Below, piece by piece: positions 1 through 8,931 of a DNA stretch of 64,000 nucleotides (position 1 is the stretch's first letter; every line of letters begins with the position of its first letter). The stretch is from DASWJZ01 sp963739005 (lineage in GTDB: Bacteria > Pseudomonadota > Alphaproteobacteria > Rhizobiales > Afifellaceae): positions 806,001 to 870,000 of the forward strand of contig CAVTYQ010000002.1 in the NCBI GenBank assembly GCA_963739005.1. The letters run 5' to 3'. The translations under genes were made by a program, and so were the position numbers. The notes beneath the pieces are model-generated. The model saw only the letters and a program-made list of their open reading frames with translations. It made no database searches and was not told the DNA's origin.

Positions 1-2
1 GC

Positions 3-221
3 CTGGTCGCCGAGAAGGAGCGCTTCCGCGACCTGGAGCGCCAATCGACGGAGCAGCACTTCGCCCGCGTGCGCGAAGGGCGTAAGGCTTCGATCGAGAC
101 GAGCGGACTGCACCTTGACGTGGTGCGCGACCTGAAGCGCATCGACGCGCATCTCGCCGCGACCGCCTACCCGCTTCTGGAGCGCACCGGCGTATTGAAG
201 CCGACCCGGCTCGCTTCGTGA
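3..221 (+). CDS. Na/Pi cotransporter family protein, C-terminal end (partial)
   Basis: Open reading frame running in from the left edge and ending at a TGA; 72 residues are visible. The sequence is a charged amphipathic helix pair (VAEKERFRDLERQ, then LHLDVVRDLKRIDAHLAATAYPLLE), which matches the PhoU-like helical tail that closes NptA-type sodium/phosphate cotransporters in Rhizobiales. In that family the tail is cytoplasmic and follows the two Na/Pi transport repeats, which lie outside this window. Family assignment rests on this tail alone; a free-standing PhoU-like protein is the alternative. Confidence 0.6.
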   Translation: MVAEKERFRDLERQSTEQHFARVREGRKASIETSGLHLDVVRDLKRIDAHLAATAYPLLERTGVLKPTRLAS

Positions 222-267
222 CAGCGCCATTGAGCGCGGCGCCCAAATCGACGAAGCCGGCGGCCGC

Positions 268-1110
268 ATGACCCTTCCCGTCACTCTCGCGGTGCTCTTC
301 TCCGCGTTCTGCCACGCCGCGTGGAACGCCATGATCCGCATGCGCGGCGACAAGCTCGTCTCGATCACGCTCCTCGTCGGCACTGCGGGGCTGATCGCCC
401 TGCCCGGCCTCATCTTCGTGCCTTTCGTCGCCGCTGCGGCGTGGCCGTTCCTCATCGCCTCCGCGCTCGTCCACGTCGGCTACAACTCGTTCCTGGCGCT
501 TGCCTACCATCATGGCGAGCTGACCAAGGTCTATCCGCTGGTGCGCGGCTCCGCGCCGCTGACGACGCTCGCGATCTCGCTCCTCTTTCTGCACGAGGGG
601 GTCAATGCGAACGAGGTCGCGGGCATCGTCGTGCTCGCCGCAGGCATCATGGTGCTCGCCGCCGACGGCGGCCGGCGTGCGATCATGGCCTCGCCGCATG
701 TGCTTCTCTATGCCGGCGCGACCTCGCTCTGCATCACCGCCTATACCCTCGCCGACGGCCTCGGCGCGCGCGCCTCCGGCAACGCCAACGCCTACGTGCT
801 CTGGCTTTTCGTTCTGGATGCGCTCCCGATGGTGGCGATGACGCTGTTCATCAGGCGCCGGGCGTTCGCCACCGCGGCGCGAGAAAACTGGACGGCGGGT
901 CTCATGGGCGGGGCGCTCTCGCTCGTCGCCTATTGGATCGTGATCTGGGCGATGACCATCGCGCCGATCCCGATCGTCGCCGCGCTGCGCGAAACGAGCA
1001 TCCTCTTCGCGCTGCTTATCGGCACGTTCTGGATCGGCGAGCGCGTAACGCCGGTCCGCATCGCCTCGATCCTCCTCGTCGTCGCCGGCCTCGCGCTGAT
1101 GCGGCTCTAG
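268..1110 (+). CDS. EamA/DMT-family transporter
   Basis: Predicted inner-membrane protein of 280 residues with about ten hydrophobic segments in two homologous halves, the usual layout of EamA (drug/metabolite transporter) carriers. The first half contains AFCHAAWNAMIR near residue 12, and both halves end in the family's small-residue-rich helix followed by a short charged turn (FLHEGVN; FWIGERVTP). Substrate cannot be told: members export amino acids, metabolites or drugs. Its stop overlaps the stop of the convergent AraC gene in the tetranucleotide CTAG at 1107-1110. No strong ribosome binding site precedes the ATG. Confidence 0.85.
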   Translation: MTLPVTLAVLFSAFCHAAWNAMIRMRGDKLVSITLLVGTAGLIALPGLIFVPFVAAAAWPFLIASALVHVGYNSFLALAYHHGELTKVYPLVRGSAPLTTLAISLLFLHEGVNANEVAGIVVLAAGIMVLAADGGRRAIMASPHVLLYAGATSLCITAYTLADGLGARASGNANAYVLWLFVLDALPMVAMTLFIRRRAFATAARENWTAGLMGGALSLVAYWIVIWAMTIAPIPIVAALRETSILFALLIGTFWIGERVTPVRIASILLVVAGLALMRL

Positions 1111-1988
1111 GAGGGCGCCGCCTCCCACCTCGCGAAGCGCTTGCGGAACTCGCGCGGCGTGACACCCTTCAGCGCATGAAACTGACGATTGAAGTTGGCG
1201 AGGTTCTGGTAGCCGACATCGTCGGCGATGTGGTTGATCGGCCGCGCGCTGTTGACGAGCAGCGCGCAGGCCTGCCCGATGCGAAGCTGCGCCACGTATT
1301 CGGTGAGCGTCAGCTGCGTGTGGCGGCGAAAGAGGCGATGGAAGCCCGAGGGGCTGAGCGCCGCGACGTCGGCAAGCGCACCGACCGCAATCCGCTCGCG
1401 GTAATGCGCGTGGAGATAGTCGAGCACACGCTCGACGCGGTCGCGGTCGGGTGACTCGACCTTGCGGCGCGCTGCGCCCGGACCGGCGATCGGCAGAGCC
1501 TCGCGGTCGGTGGCGAGGAGCGACAAGACCTCCATCAGCCGGAAGAGCCGGTCGGCCGGTGCGCGCGCTGGGATCGATTCGATCACCGGCCGTGCCGTTT
1601 CCGCCGCGGCGCGCGAGAAGACAATGCCACGGCCGGCGCGCGACAGAAGCGCGGCGACCGGATTCATCTCGGCGAGCGTCTCGGTAACGTGTGCGCCCCA
1701 CGCTTCGGTGAACCACATGACGAGAGCGATGTGCGGCTCGCCTTGTGCGAGCCGTTCAGCCGAGCACCACGTGTGCGGCAGGTTCGGCCCGAGGAGAACC
1801 AGGTCGCCGTCGTCGTAATTGGCGACATTGTCGCCGATGTAACGCTGGCCGCGGCTGTTCAAGGTCAGCGTCAGCTCGAATTCCGGGTGGTAGTGCCACT
1901 GGAAGGGAATGCCGTCGGGAAGCCGGCGATTAAGCATCGCCCACGACGCACCCTCCGGTACGGTCACCTTCTCGAACAGCGGTCGCAT
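1107..1988 (-). CDS. AraC-family transcriptional regulator
   Basis: Cytoplasmic DNA-binding regulator of 293 residues. The N-terminal half is a cupin-type sensor (HYHPEFELTLTLNSRG about residue 25, then DGDLVLLGPNLPHTW), and the C-terminal 100 residues carry the two helix-turn-helix motifs of AraC/XylS proteins (IAVGALADVAALSPSGFHRLFRR, split here for brevity, and INHIADDVGYQNLANFNRQF). The ATG at 1988 was chosen because the cupin begins directly after it; the longer open frame upstream lacks family similarity. It is divergent from the DUF1479 gene, so regulation of that gene is plausible but inferred. The ligand is unknown. Confidence 0.85.
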   Translation of the reverse strand: MRPLFEKVTVPEGASWAMLNRRLPDGIPFQWHYHPEFELTLTLNSRGQRYIGDNVANYDDGDLVLLGPNLPHTWCSAERLAQGEPHIALVMWFTEAWGAHVTETLAEMNPVAALLSRAGRGIVFSRAAAETARPVIESIPARAPADRLFRLMEVLSLLATDREALPIAGPGAARRKVESPDRDRVERVLDYLHAHYRERIAVGALADVAALSPSGFHRLFRRHTQLTLTEYVAQLRIGQACALLVNSARPINHIADDVGYQNLANFNRQFHALKGVTPREFRKRFARWEAAPS

Positions 1989-2133
1989 GGGCTGAAGCTC
2001 GCTTGGACTGACGCTCAATTCGCGGAGGGGACACGCAAGACGCCATTCCAGTATCATTTTTCGCTCCGCCGAGCCAACACGTCGGCCACCGCAAGCGCCA
2101 GAAATCGTGGGCGAACGAAGCCGGGGGGAAGCA

Positions 2134-2319
2134 ATGAGCGCGACAGCCACACCGCAGCAGTGGGCCGAATCGCTCCCCTGCCCCGGGCCAATCCCGACCT
2201 CGCTCGAACACGCCGAGCGCTGCCGCGCCTGCGGTAAGTGCGGGACGATCGTCTGGCCGCTCGCAGCCGCGGCCGGTGAAGGCGGCTGGACCGCAGATGC
2301 GGGCGGCCGCATCAATTAG
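2134..2319 (+). CDS. Small hypothetical protein with CxxCxxC motif
   Basis: A 61-residue reading frame preceded by a purine-rich stretch (GGGGGAAGC) immediately before its ATG. The centre reads CRACGKCG, which resembles one half of a zinc knuckle; the rest has no recognised domain. It lies in the 380-base gap between the AraC and DUF1479 genes and ends 49 bases before the DUF1479 start, so it could be a leader gene of that operon. I do not recognise the family, and chance translation of GC-rich DNA is a real alternative. Confidence 0.35.
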   Translation: MSATATPQQWAESLPCPGPIPTSLEHAERCRACGKCGTIVWPLAAAAGEGGWTADAGGRIN

Positions 2320-2368
2320 CGAAACAAGGGCGCGAGCGGCGGCTCGCAGAACCCCAGCGGAGGAAATC

Positions 2369-3610
2369 ATGCACGCGGAAGCCGACGAGAAGATTGACGT
2401 GAAGCGCGAGGTGCGCGTCTTCAAGAAGAAGATGGCGAGCCGGCGCGATGTCCTGAAGCGCGCCTTCGGCGAGGTGAAGGATCACATCACCCGCCGTGCC
2501 GAGGAAATCCGCAAGGACAACGCCGCCGGGAAAAACGTCATTCCTGAGATCGACTATCGCGACATCGCCGCGGGCAAAGTCTCAGATGCGATGCGCGAAG
2601 GAATCCGCAAGACCGGCTGCGCCGTGGTGCGTGGCGTCTTCCCGCAGGAGACGGCGAGCGGCTGGTTCGCCGATGTCGGCGAGTACCTTGAGGCGAACCG
2701 CTACGAGGAGCGCGAGGTCGAGAAGCGGAGCCTCGACAAATATTTCTCGCAGCTCAAAGCCGGCAAGCCGCAGATCTTCAACCTCTATTGGTCGAAGCCG
2801 CAGGTGCTGGCGCGCCAGGACGAAAAGCTCGCGAAGACGCGCGCCTTCCTTGATCGCCTGTGGACGAACTACGACGGCGTCTTCGATCCCGATCTGCAGT
2901 GCACTTACGTCGACCGTGTGCGCCGCCGTCAGCCGGGCGACAGGACGCTCGGCCTTTCTCCGCACATGGACGCCGGCACGGTCGAGCGCTGGATCGATCC
3001 CGGCTACCAGAACGTCTATGCGAACGTCTTCGCCGGCGACTGGCGGGGCTACGATCCCTTCGACGCACGCCACCGGCTCGAAACGCGCGAAATCCCCTCC
3101 CCTGCCGTCGCCAGCGTCTTCCGCACCTACCAGGGCTGGACCGCGCTCACGCGGCAGGGCCCGAAGGACGGCACGCTTCGGCTGATCCCGATTGCGGAAG
3201 GAATCTCCTATGTGCTCCTCCGCGCGCTTCAGGACGACGTCGCCGAGGACGACCTCTGCAGCGCAGCGCCAGGCCGCGCGCTCGGCGTCAGCCAAGAATG
3301 GCACCCCGACTTGATGGCGGGCATGGTCTCGATCCCCGAGGTGATGCCGGGCGACACGGTCTGGTGGCACACCGACATCTGCCACGCGGTCGGCGACGAG
3401 CATGCCGGCAAGGACTATGCGAGCGTGATCTATATCGGCTCGGCGCCCGACTGCACCAAGAACCGCGCCTATCTTCCCGGCCAGAAGGCGGCCTTCCTCG
3501 CCGGAAAATCGCCGCCCGACTTTGCGCCGATGAACTTCGAGGTCGATTTCGTCGGCCGCGCGACGGAGCAGGATCTGACCCCGCTCGGCCGGAGGCAGAT
3601 GGGATTTTGA
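2369..3610 (+). CDS. DUF1479 (YbiU-like) putative Fe(II)/2-oxoglutarate oxygenase
   Basis: 413-residue protein, the normal length for the DUF1479 family that includes E. coli YbiU. The start is fixed by GGAGG five bases before the ATG. An H-x-D pair occurs near residue 199 (SPHMDAGTVERW) and a distal histidine near 335 (VWWHTDICHAVG), with a conserved basic stretch before the C-terminus; this spacing fits the double-stranded beta-helix oxygenase fold, where two His and one Asp bind iron. The reaction is unknown. The divergent AraC gene is a likely regulator by position. Confidence 0.8.
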   Translation: MHAEADEKIDVKREVRVFKKKMASRRDVLKRAFGEVKDHITRRAEEIRKDNAAGKNVIPEIDYRDIAAGKVSDAMREGIRKTGCAVVRGVFPQETASGWFADVGEYLEANRYEEREVEKRSLDKYFSQLKAGKPQIFNLYWSKPQVLARQDEKLAKTRAFLDRLWTNYDGVFDPDLQCTYVDRVRRRQPGDRTLGLSPHMDAGTVERWIDPGYQNVYANVFAGDWRGYDPFDARHRLETREIPSPAVASVFRTYQGWTALTRQGPKDGTLRLIPIAEGISYVLLRALQDDVAEDDLCSAAPGRALGVSQEWHPDLMAGMVSIPEVMPGDTVWWHTDICHAVGDEHAGKDYASVIYIGSAPDCTKNRAYLPGQKAAFLAGKSPPDFAPMNFEVDFVGRATEQDLTPLGRRQMGF

Positions 3611-3641
3611 GTTGATCGCCAGCCCACTTTTGCAGTGTCAT

Positions 3642-3666
3642 GATTGCCGGGCTTGACTCGGCAATC
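3642..3666. repeat. REP-like short palindromic element
   Basis: GATTGCCG and CGGCAATC form an 8-bp stem around a 9-base loop, preceded by GTCAT. This pattern (GTCATnGCCGGGCTTGAC.CGGCnATCC) is the form of short interspersed palindromes that are common between genes in Bradyrhizobium-like genomes. Only one copy is visible in this window. It could also act as a transcript end for the DUF1479 gene, although no T-run follows. Confidence 0.45.
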
Positions 3667-3725
3667 CATTCCGCAGTGGCACGACTGGCGGAGCGGAACC
3701 GCTGCCGGCCCAAGGGAGGAAAGAC

Positions 3726-4016
3726 ATGGCGAAATACATTGCGCTCATCAATTGGACGGAAAAGGGCGTGCGGGAGATCAAGGAGTCGCCCGCACGAGCA
3801 GAGCTTGCGCGCGGTCTTGCCAGGCAGCTGGGCGGCGAGATGCAGCAGCTCTACATGACCATGGGCGCCTACGATTTGATCGCCATCCTGGAAATGCCGA
3901 ACGACGAAGCCGCAGCCAATTTCGCGCTCAAGAGCGCCGCCGGCGGCCACATCCGCACTACGACGCTGAAGGCTTTCGACGAGGCGGCCTACCGCAAGAT
4001 CATCGGCTCACTTTAG
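3726..4016 (+). CDS. GYD-domain protein
   Basis: 96-residue protein that matches the GYD domain, a ferredoxin-like alpha/beta fold of small soluble proteins; the eponymous motif is seen as MGAYDLIAILEMP near residue 47. The start has a strong GGGAGGAAAGAC ribosome site. Function of the family is unsettled; some members sit beside metabolic enzymes and may act as small ligand-binding or monooxygenase-like proteins. It is a single-gene unit that converges on korB. Confidence 0.85.
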   Translation: MAKYIALINWTEKGVREIKESPARAELARGLARQLGGEMQQLYMTMGAYDLIAILEMPNDEAAANFALKSAAGGHIRTTTLKAFDEAAYRKIIGSL

Positions 4017-4078
4017 CGACTGAAGCAGTCGGCACGAGATCCACGAGCCGGCTGCGTGACGGATCGCAACGCCGGAGG

Positions 4079-4097
4079 TGCCAGGAGATTCCTGGCA
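4079..4097. terminator. Hairpin between convergent GYD gene and korB
   Basis: TGCCAGGA-GAT-TCCTGGCA is a perfect 8-bp stem with a 3-base loop in the 112-base convergent gap. Neither flank has a T-run, so intrinsic termination is uncertain; it may act as a bidirectional 3' end or RNA-stabilising hairpin. Confidence 0.4.
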
Positions 4098-4128
4098 TCC
4101 TCGCGCCGCCCCTGACAAGGAAGCATAT

Positions 4129-5184
4129 CTACCGCAGTTGCGCGTTGATCCCTTCGATCGCGCCAGCGCCCGGACAGAGTTCCTTGTCGCTCAGTGAATT
4201 GAGAGGAACGTCGACGGTCTTCAGCCGCTCATTGAGGTCGTGCGTGTCTTCCTTGATGTGGAGAAGACCTGTCACAATTTCGCCGGCGGCGCGCCGCTCT
4301 TGGAGATAGGCCATCGCCGCCAAACGATCGGTCGGGTCGTAGCGCTCGTCGAGCTTGCGCAACCGAATGATCGATCCATCGTGCTGCATGACATCGGTTG
4401 TCGATCCGCTCGCGTAGTCCGCGGTGATTTCTTCGCGCGGAATCATGACTTCGAGGGCGTTCACAGCCTCGTTGTGCTCGCGCACATAGTCAAAGCTCTT
4501 GGTCGAGCCCGGATGATTGTTGAAGGCGACGCACGGACTGATGACGTCGAGGAAGGCGATGCCGCTATGTTCGATCGCGCCCTTGATGAGCGGTACGAGC
4601 TGATGCTTGTCGCCGGAGAAGCTCCGCCCGACGTAAGTGGCGCCAAGCAGGATCGCCATCGATACGAGGTCGATCGGCTCGTCGGCGTTGCCAACGCCAC
4701 CCTTCGAGATCGAGCCCGGATCGGCGGTCGCCGAGAACTGTCCTTTGGTCAGGCCGTAAACGCCGTTGTTCTCGACGATATAGACCATTTTCACACCGCG
4801 GCGCAGGCAATGGGCGAAGTGCCCAAGGCCGATCGAGGCGGAATCTCCGTCGCCGGAAACGCCGAGATAGATGAGGTCGCGGTTGGCGAGATTAGCGCCG
4901 GTCGCGACGGTCGGCATGCGGCCGTGGACGCTGTTGAAGCCGTGGCTTTGGCCAAGGAAATAGGTCGGCGTCTTCGAAGAGCACCCGATCCCCGACATTT
5001 TCGCCACAAGGTGCGGCGGCAGATCGAGCTCGAAGCACGCCTGAATGATCGCCGACGATATCGAATCGTGCCCGCACCCGGCGCAGAGCGTCGAGACCCG
5101 CCCCTCGTAGTCGCGGTGCGTGAAGCCGAGCTTGTTCTTCGGCAGATCGGGGTGGTGAAATTCAGGTTTGAGGACGTAGGTCAT
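4129..5184 (-). CDS. korB: 2-oxoacid oxidoreductase, TPP-binding beta subunit
   Basis: 351-residue beta subunit of a 2-oxoacid:acceptor oxidoreductase, the enzyme that oxidatively decarboxylates a 2-oxoacid to its CoA thioester. It carries CAGCGHDSI and GIGCSS, typical cysteine-rich turns of this subunit, and the thiamine-diphosphate signature GDGDSASIG followed about 30 residues later by ENNGVYGLTKGQ. Its start overlaps the alpha-subunit stop by four bases (ATGA), showing translational coupling. With the next two genes it resembles the KorABC 2-oxoglutarate:NADP+ oxidoreductase known from Azoarcus; 2-oxoglutarate as substrate is inferred, and pyruvate or another oxoacid is possible. Confidence 0.85.
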   Translation of the reverse strand: MTYVLKPEFHHPDLPKNKLGFTHRDYEGRVSTLCAGCGHDSISSAIIQACFELDLPPHLVAKMSGIGCSSKTPTYFLGQSHGFNSVHGRMPTVATGANLANRDLIYLGVSGDGDSASIGLGHFAHCLRRGVKMVYIVENNGVYGLTKGQFSATADPGSISKGGVGNADEPIDLVSMAILLGATYVGRSFSGDKHQLVPLIKGAIEHSGIAFLDVISPCVAFNNHPGSTKSFDYVREHNEAVNALEVMIPREEITADYASGSTTDVMQHDGSIIRLRKLDERYDPTDRLAAMAYLQERRAAGEIVTGLLHIKEDTHDLNERLKTVDVPLNSLSDKELCPGAGAIEGINAQLR

Positions 5185-7049
5185 TCCGCCGCGTCCCTTT
5201 GCTGCCCGGCGAACGAACGCCACTCTTCGGCGATCGCCTTGCGGATGAAGCGCGCCGTGATCGGCGTCCCGTCGTAGTGCAGTATCTTGACGAGCCGCGC
5301 CGGATCGAGCTCGCATTCGTTGACGAGCAGAGCGCGCAGCTGGGCATCCCGGTTCTGCTCGACAACGAACACGCGATCGTGCGCCAAAACGAAATCCGCG
5401 ACCGCGTCGGCGAACGGAAACGAGCGGACGCGAAGCATGTCGAGATGAATGCCTTCGGCGGCGAGATCCTCGAGCGCCTCATGCATCGACGCCGTGGTCG
5501 AGCCGAAGTAGATCACGCCATAGTGCGTCGGCTGCTGCGATCGCTTTTCCACGGGAGCGGGAACGAGACCCTTCGCCGTCTCGAACTTCCTGAGCAGCCG
5601 TTCCATGTTGTCGACGTAGTCGGCACCCTCCTCGCTATATCGGGCGTAGCGGTTGTGCGAGGTGCCGCGCGTGAAGAACGCGCCCTTGTTGGGGTGGGTG
5701 CCCGGAACGGTGCGGTAGGCTATGCCGTCGCCGTCGACGTCGAGATAGCGCCCGAACTCGCGCTCCCCATCGAGCTCCGCTGCGGTCAGCACCTTGCCGC
5801 GGTCGAAATGCCTGCTATCGTCCCAGGCAAGCGGCTTGCAGAGCCACTCGTTCATTCCGATGTCGAGGTCGAGCATCACGAAAACCGGCGTCTGCAGCCG
5901 GTCGGCAAGATCGAAAGCCATCGCCCCGAATTCGAAACACTCGCGCGGATCCTCCGGGAACAGGAGCACGTGCTTGGTGTCGCCATGCGAAGCGTAGGCC
6001 GCGGAGAGGATATCGGACTGCTGTGTGCGCGTCGGCATCCCGGTCGACGGTCCACCGCGCTGGACATCGAAAATCACCGCCGGAATCTCGGCGAAGTAAG
6101 CGAGGCCGAGAAACTCCTGCATCAGTGAAATACCCGGACCTGCGGTCGCGGTGAACGCGCGCGCGCCGTTCCATGTCGCGCCGATCACCATGCCGATCGC
6201 GGCGAGCTCGTCCTCGGCCTGCACGATGGCGTAGCGGTTCTTGCCGGTGACCGGATCGACGCGGAACTTGCGACAGTACTTTCCGAATGCCTCGGCCAGC
6301 GCGGTCGACGGCGTGATCGGATACCAGGCGGCTACCGTCGCGCCGCCATAGACCGCGCCGAGGCCGGCGGCGCTGTTGCCGTCAATGAGGATGCGATCGC
6401 CGACGGCGTCCGCCCGCCTGACCTTGAGGGTGATCGAGCCAAGCTCGGCGCGGGCGTGCTCACGTCCCATGCCGAGCGCTTCGATGTTCGGCGGGATCAG
6501 CTTGTCCTTGCCCTTGAACTGCTCGCCGATCAGCGCCTCGACTTCTTTGGCGTCGATGCCGAGAAGTTCGGCGAGGGCGCCGAGATAGATGATGTTCTTG
6601 AAGAGCTGGCGCTGGCGCGGATCCTTGTAGCGCGCGTTCGCGATTGCCGTCAGCGGCATGCCGATAACGGTTATGTCGTCGCGAAAGCTCGACGGCGGCA
6701 TCGGTCGCGTCGAATCGTAGAAGAGATATCCGCCGGGCTCGATCTCGGCGACATCCTGAGTCCAGGTTTGCGGATTCATGGCGACCATCAGGTCGACACC
6801 GCCCCGCCGGCCGATATGTCCGGCCTCGGAAACGCGCACCTCATACCAGGTCGGCAGGCCCTGGATATTCGAAGGGAAAATATTGCGCGAGGCGACGGGA
6901 ACGCCCATGCGGAAAATGGAACGCGCGAACAGCCGATTGGCCGACGCCGATCCGGAGCCGTTGACGTTCGCGAACTTCACCACGAAGTCGTTGAAGCGAA
7001 TCCCGTTCGCTACCGCGACGGCAGGCACGGGAGCGTTCATCGCGTTCAT
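5181..7049 (-). CDS. korA: 2-oxoacid oxidoreductase, fused gamma-alpha subunit
   Basis: 622-residue protein. Residues about 20-190 form the gamma (catalytic gamma/delta-like) domain with GRRGGVDLMVAMN; residues about 220-600 form the alpha subunit with AWYPITPSTALAEA and the TAGPGISLMQEFLGLA motif that contacts thiamine diphosphate. This gamma-alpha fusion is standard in KorA-type enzymes of aerobic proteobacteria. It lies 13 bases after the FAD/FeS subunit gene and overlaps korB by four bases, so the three are one transcript. Start chosen at the first Met of MNAMNAP; the second Met three residues on is equally possible. Confidence 0.88.
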   Translation of the reverse strand: MNAMNAPVPAVAVANGIRFNDFVVKFANVNGSGSASANRLFARSIFRMGVPVASRNIFPSNIQGLPTWYEVRVSEAGHIGRRGGVDLMVAMNPQTWTQDVAEIEPGGYLFYDSTRPMPPSSFRDDITVIGMPLTAIANARYKDPRQRQLFKNIIYLGALAELLGIDAKEVEALIGEQFKGKDKLIPPNIEALGMGREHARAELGSITLKVRRADAVGDRILIDGNSAAGLGAVYGGATVAAWYPITPSTALAEAFGKYCRKFRVDPVTGKNRYAIVQAEDELAAIGMVIGATWNGARAFTATAGPGISLMQEFLGLAYFAEIPAVIFDVQRGGPSTGMPTRTQQSDILSAAYASHGDTKHVLLFPEDPRECFEFGAMAFDLADRLQTPVFVMLDLDIGMNEWLCKPLAWDDSRHFDRGKVLTAAELDGEREFGRYLDVDGDGIAYRTVPGTHPNKGAFFTRGTSHNRYARYSEEGADYVDNMERLLRKFETAKGLVPAPVEKRSQQPTHYGVIYFGSTTASMHEALEDLAAEGIHLDMLRVRSFPFADAVADFVLAHDRVFVVEQNRDAQLRALLVNECELDPARLVKILHYDGTPITARFIRKAIAEEWRSFAGQQRDAAE

Positions 7050-7062
7050 CGGCCGAACCCGC

Positions 7063-8931
7063 TCATCGGTAGCATCCGCTCCCGCCGGCTGCGTGCGTCA
7101 TGTCGAGCAGGAATTTCTGCATGTCCCACGCGCCCGTCGGGCAACGCTCCGCACAAAGACCGCAGTGCAAACAGAGATCCTCGTCCTTGGCCATGATTCG
7201 GCCCGTCTTCAATGGGCTCGAGACGTAGAGGTCCTGCGTTAGGTTTCCGGCCGCCACGGTCAGCCGGGCGCGGAGGTCCTCTTCCTCGCCATTTTCCGTG
7301 AAGGTGATGCAGTCCATCGGGCAGATGTCGACGCACGCGTCGCACTCGATGCAGAGCGGTGTCGCGAACACGGTCTGCACGTCGCAATTCAGGCAGCGCC
7401 GCGCTTCCTCATAGCCGACCAGCCGATCGAACCCGAGCTCAACCTCCGCCTTGACGTCCGCGAGTGCGATCTTCTGCTCTCGGAGTGGAACCCTCTTCCG
7501 CTGATCCAGCGTGATAGCGCTATCGTAGCTCCACTCGTGGATGCCCATCTTCTGGCTGATCAGCGTCACATGCGGCGGCGGGCGCTGAAGCACGTCCTCT
7601 CCCTGGCAATACTTGTCGATCGAGATCGCCGCCGCATGTCCATGTGCAACGGCCCAGATGATGTTCTTCGGGCCAAAGGCCGAATCGCCGCCGAAGAAAA
7701 CGTGCGGGAGGGTCGACTGGTGCGTCACGGCATCGACCTTCGGCATCCCTTTTCGGTCAAAGGCGAGGCCGAGATCGCGCTCGATCCACGGAAAGGCGTT
7801 CTCCTGACCGATCGCTATCAGGACGTCGTCGCATTCGAAGTGCACGTCCGACTCGCCGGTCGGCTCCAGCCTCCGGCGGCCCTCGTCGTCGAAATGGACT
7901 GCGACCTTCTCGAAGCGGACGCCGGTCAGCTTGCCCGCGTCATGGGTGAATTCCTTGGGAACGAGGTAGTTCAGGATCGGGATGCCCTCATGCATCGCGT
8001 CCTCTTTCTCCCAAGGCGATGCCTTCATCTCCTCGAACCCGGAGCGCACGATGACCTTGACGTCGTTCCCGCCGAGGCGCCGCGAGGTCCGACAGCAATC
8101 CATCGCGGTATTGCCGCCGCCGAGCACGATGACGCGGCGGCCGATCTTGTCGATGTGCTCGAAGGAAATGCTGGAGAGCCAGTCTATGCCGATGTGGATG
8201 TTGGCCGAGGCTTCCGTCCGCCCCGGAATATCGAGGTCACGGCCGCGCGGCGCGCCGGTGCCGACGAAGATCGCGTCGAACCCCTCGCCGATGACGGCCT
8301 TGAGGCTATCGACGTGGTCTCCGAAGCGCGTCTCGATCCCTCCCATATCGAGGATGTAGCCGACCTCTTCATCGATGACCGCCTCGGGCAGACGGAAGCG
8401 GGGGATCTGGCTGCGGATCATTCCGCCGGCGCGCGTGTCGGAGTCGATCAAGGTGAGTTGATAGCCGAGCGGCGCAAGATCGCGCGCTACGGTCAATGAC
8501 GCCGGGCCGGCGCCAATCAGCGCCACCCGCTTGCCGTTGCCTTTGCCGGCATGCGGCAGGCGGCCGGTTATGTCGTCCTTGTTGTCGGCGGCGACGCGCT
8601 TCAGGCGGCAGATAGCCACCGGCTCTTCCTCGACCCGCCCGCGCCGACAGGCCGGCTCACACGGCCGGTCGCACGTCCGGCCGAGAATCCCCGGGAAGAC
8701 GTTCGAGTACCAGTTGACCATATAGGCGTCGGTGTAGCGCCCGGCGGCGATGAGGCGGATGTATTCGGGAACCGGGGTATGCGCCGGGCACGCCCATTGG
8801 CAGTCGACGACCTTGTGGAAGTAATCGGGATTGCCGATGTCGGTCGGTCGCATGCCCAACCGACCGGCGGCGTGTTTCCCGAAGGGGCCGCTGGTCGGCC
8901 CCTTCTGAGAACCTTCTTCAGTGATCGTCAC
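7063..8931 (-). CDS. FAD/[4Fe-4S] NAD(P)H oxidoreductase subunit (GltD-like, KorC-type)
   Basis: About 622 residues. The N-terminal GltD-like region has cysteines VDCQWACPAHTP and GRTCDRPCEPACRRG, which in GltD relatives bind [4Fe-4S] clusters, then an FAD Rossmann motif (IGAGPASLTVARDL near residue 150) and an NAD(P) motif (VLGGGNTAMDCC near residue 290). The C-terminal 100 residues form a two-cluster ferredoxin domain (CIECDACVDICP and CLHCGLCAERCP). It probably passes electrons from the KorAB clusters to NADP+. The start is a GTG directly before TITEEGSQKG; a longer frame reaches further upstream, so the start is moderately certain. Confidence 0.85.
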   Translation of the reverse strand: MTITEEGSQKGPTSGPFGKHAAGRLGMRPTDIGNPDYFHKVVDCQWACPAHTPVPEYIRLIAAGRYTDAYMVNWYSNVFPGILGRTCDRPCEPACRRGRVEEEPVAICRLKRVAADNKDDITGRLPHAGKGNGKRVALIGAGPASLTVARDLAPLGYQLTLIDSDTRAGGMIRSQIPRFRLPEAVIDEEVGYILDMGGIETRFGDHVDSLKAVIGEGFDAIFVGTGAPRGRDLDIPGRTEASANIHIGIDWLSSISFEHIDKIGRRVIVLGGGNTAMDCCRTSRRLGGNDVKVIVRSGFEEMKASPWEKEDAMHEGIPILNYLVPKEFTHDAGKLTGVRFEKVAVHFDDEGRRRLEPTGESDVHFECDDVLIAIGQENAFPWIERDLGLAFDRKGMPKVDAVTHQSTLPHVFFGGDSAFGPKNIIWAVAHGHAAAISIDKYCQGEDVLQRPPPHVTLISQKMGIHEWSYDSAITLDQRKRVPLREQKIALADVKAEVELGFDRLVGYEEARRCLNCDVQTVFATPLCIECDACVDICPMDCITFTENGEEEDLRARLTVAAGNLTQDLYVSSPLKTGRIMAKDEDLCLHCGLCAERCPTGAWDMQKFLLDMTHAAGGSGCYR

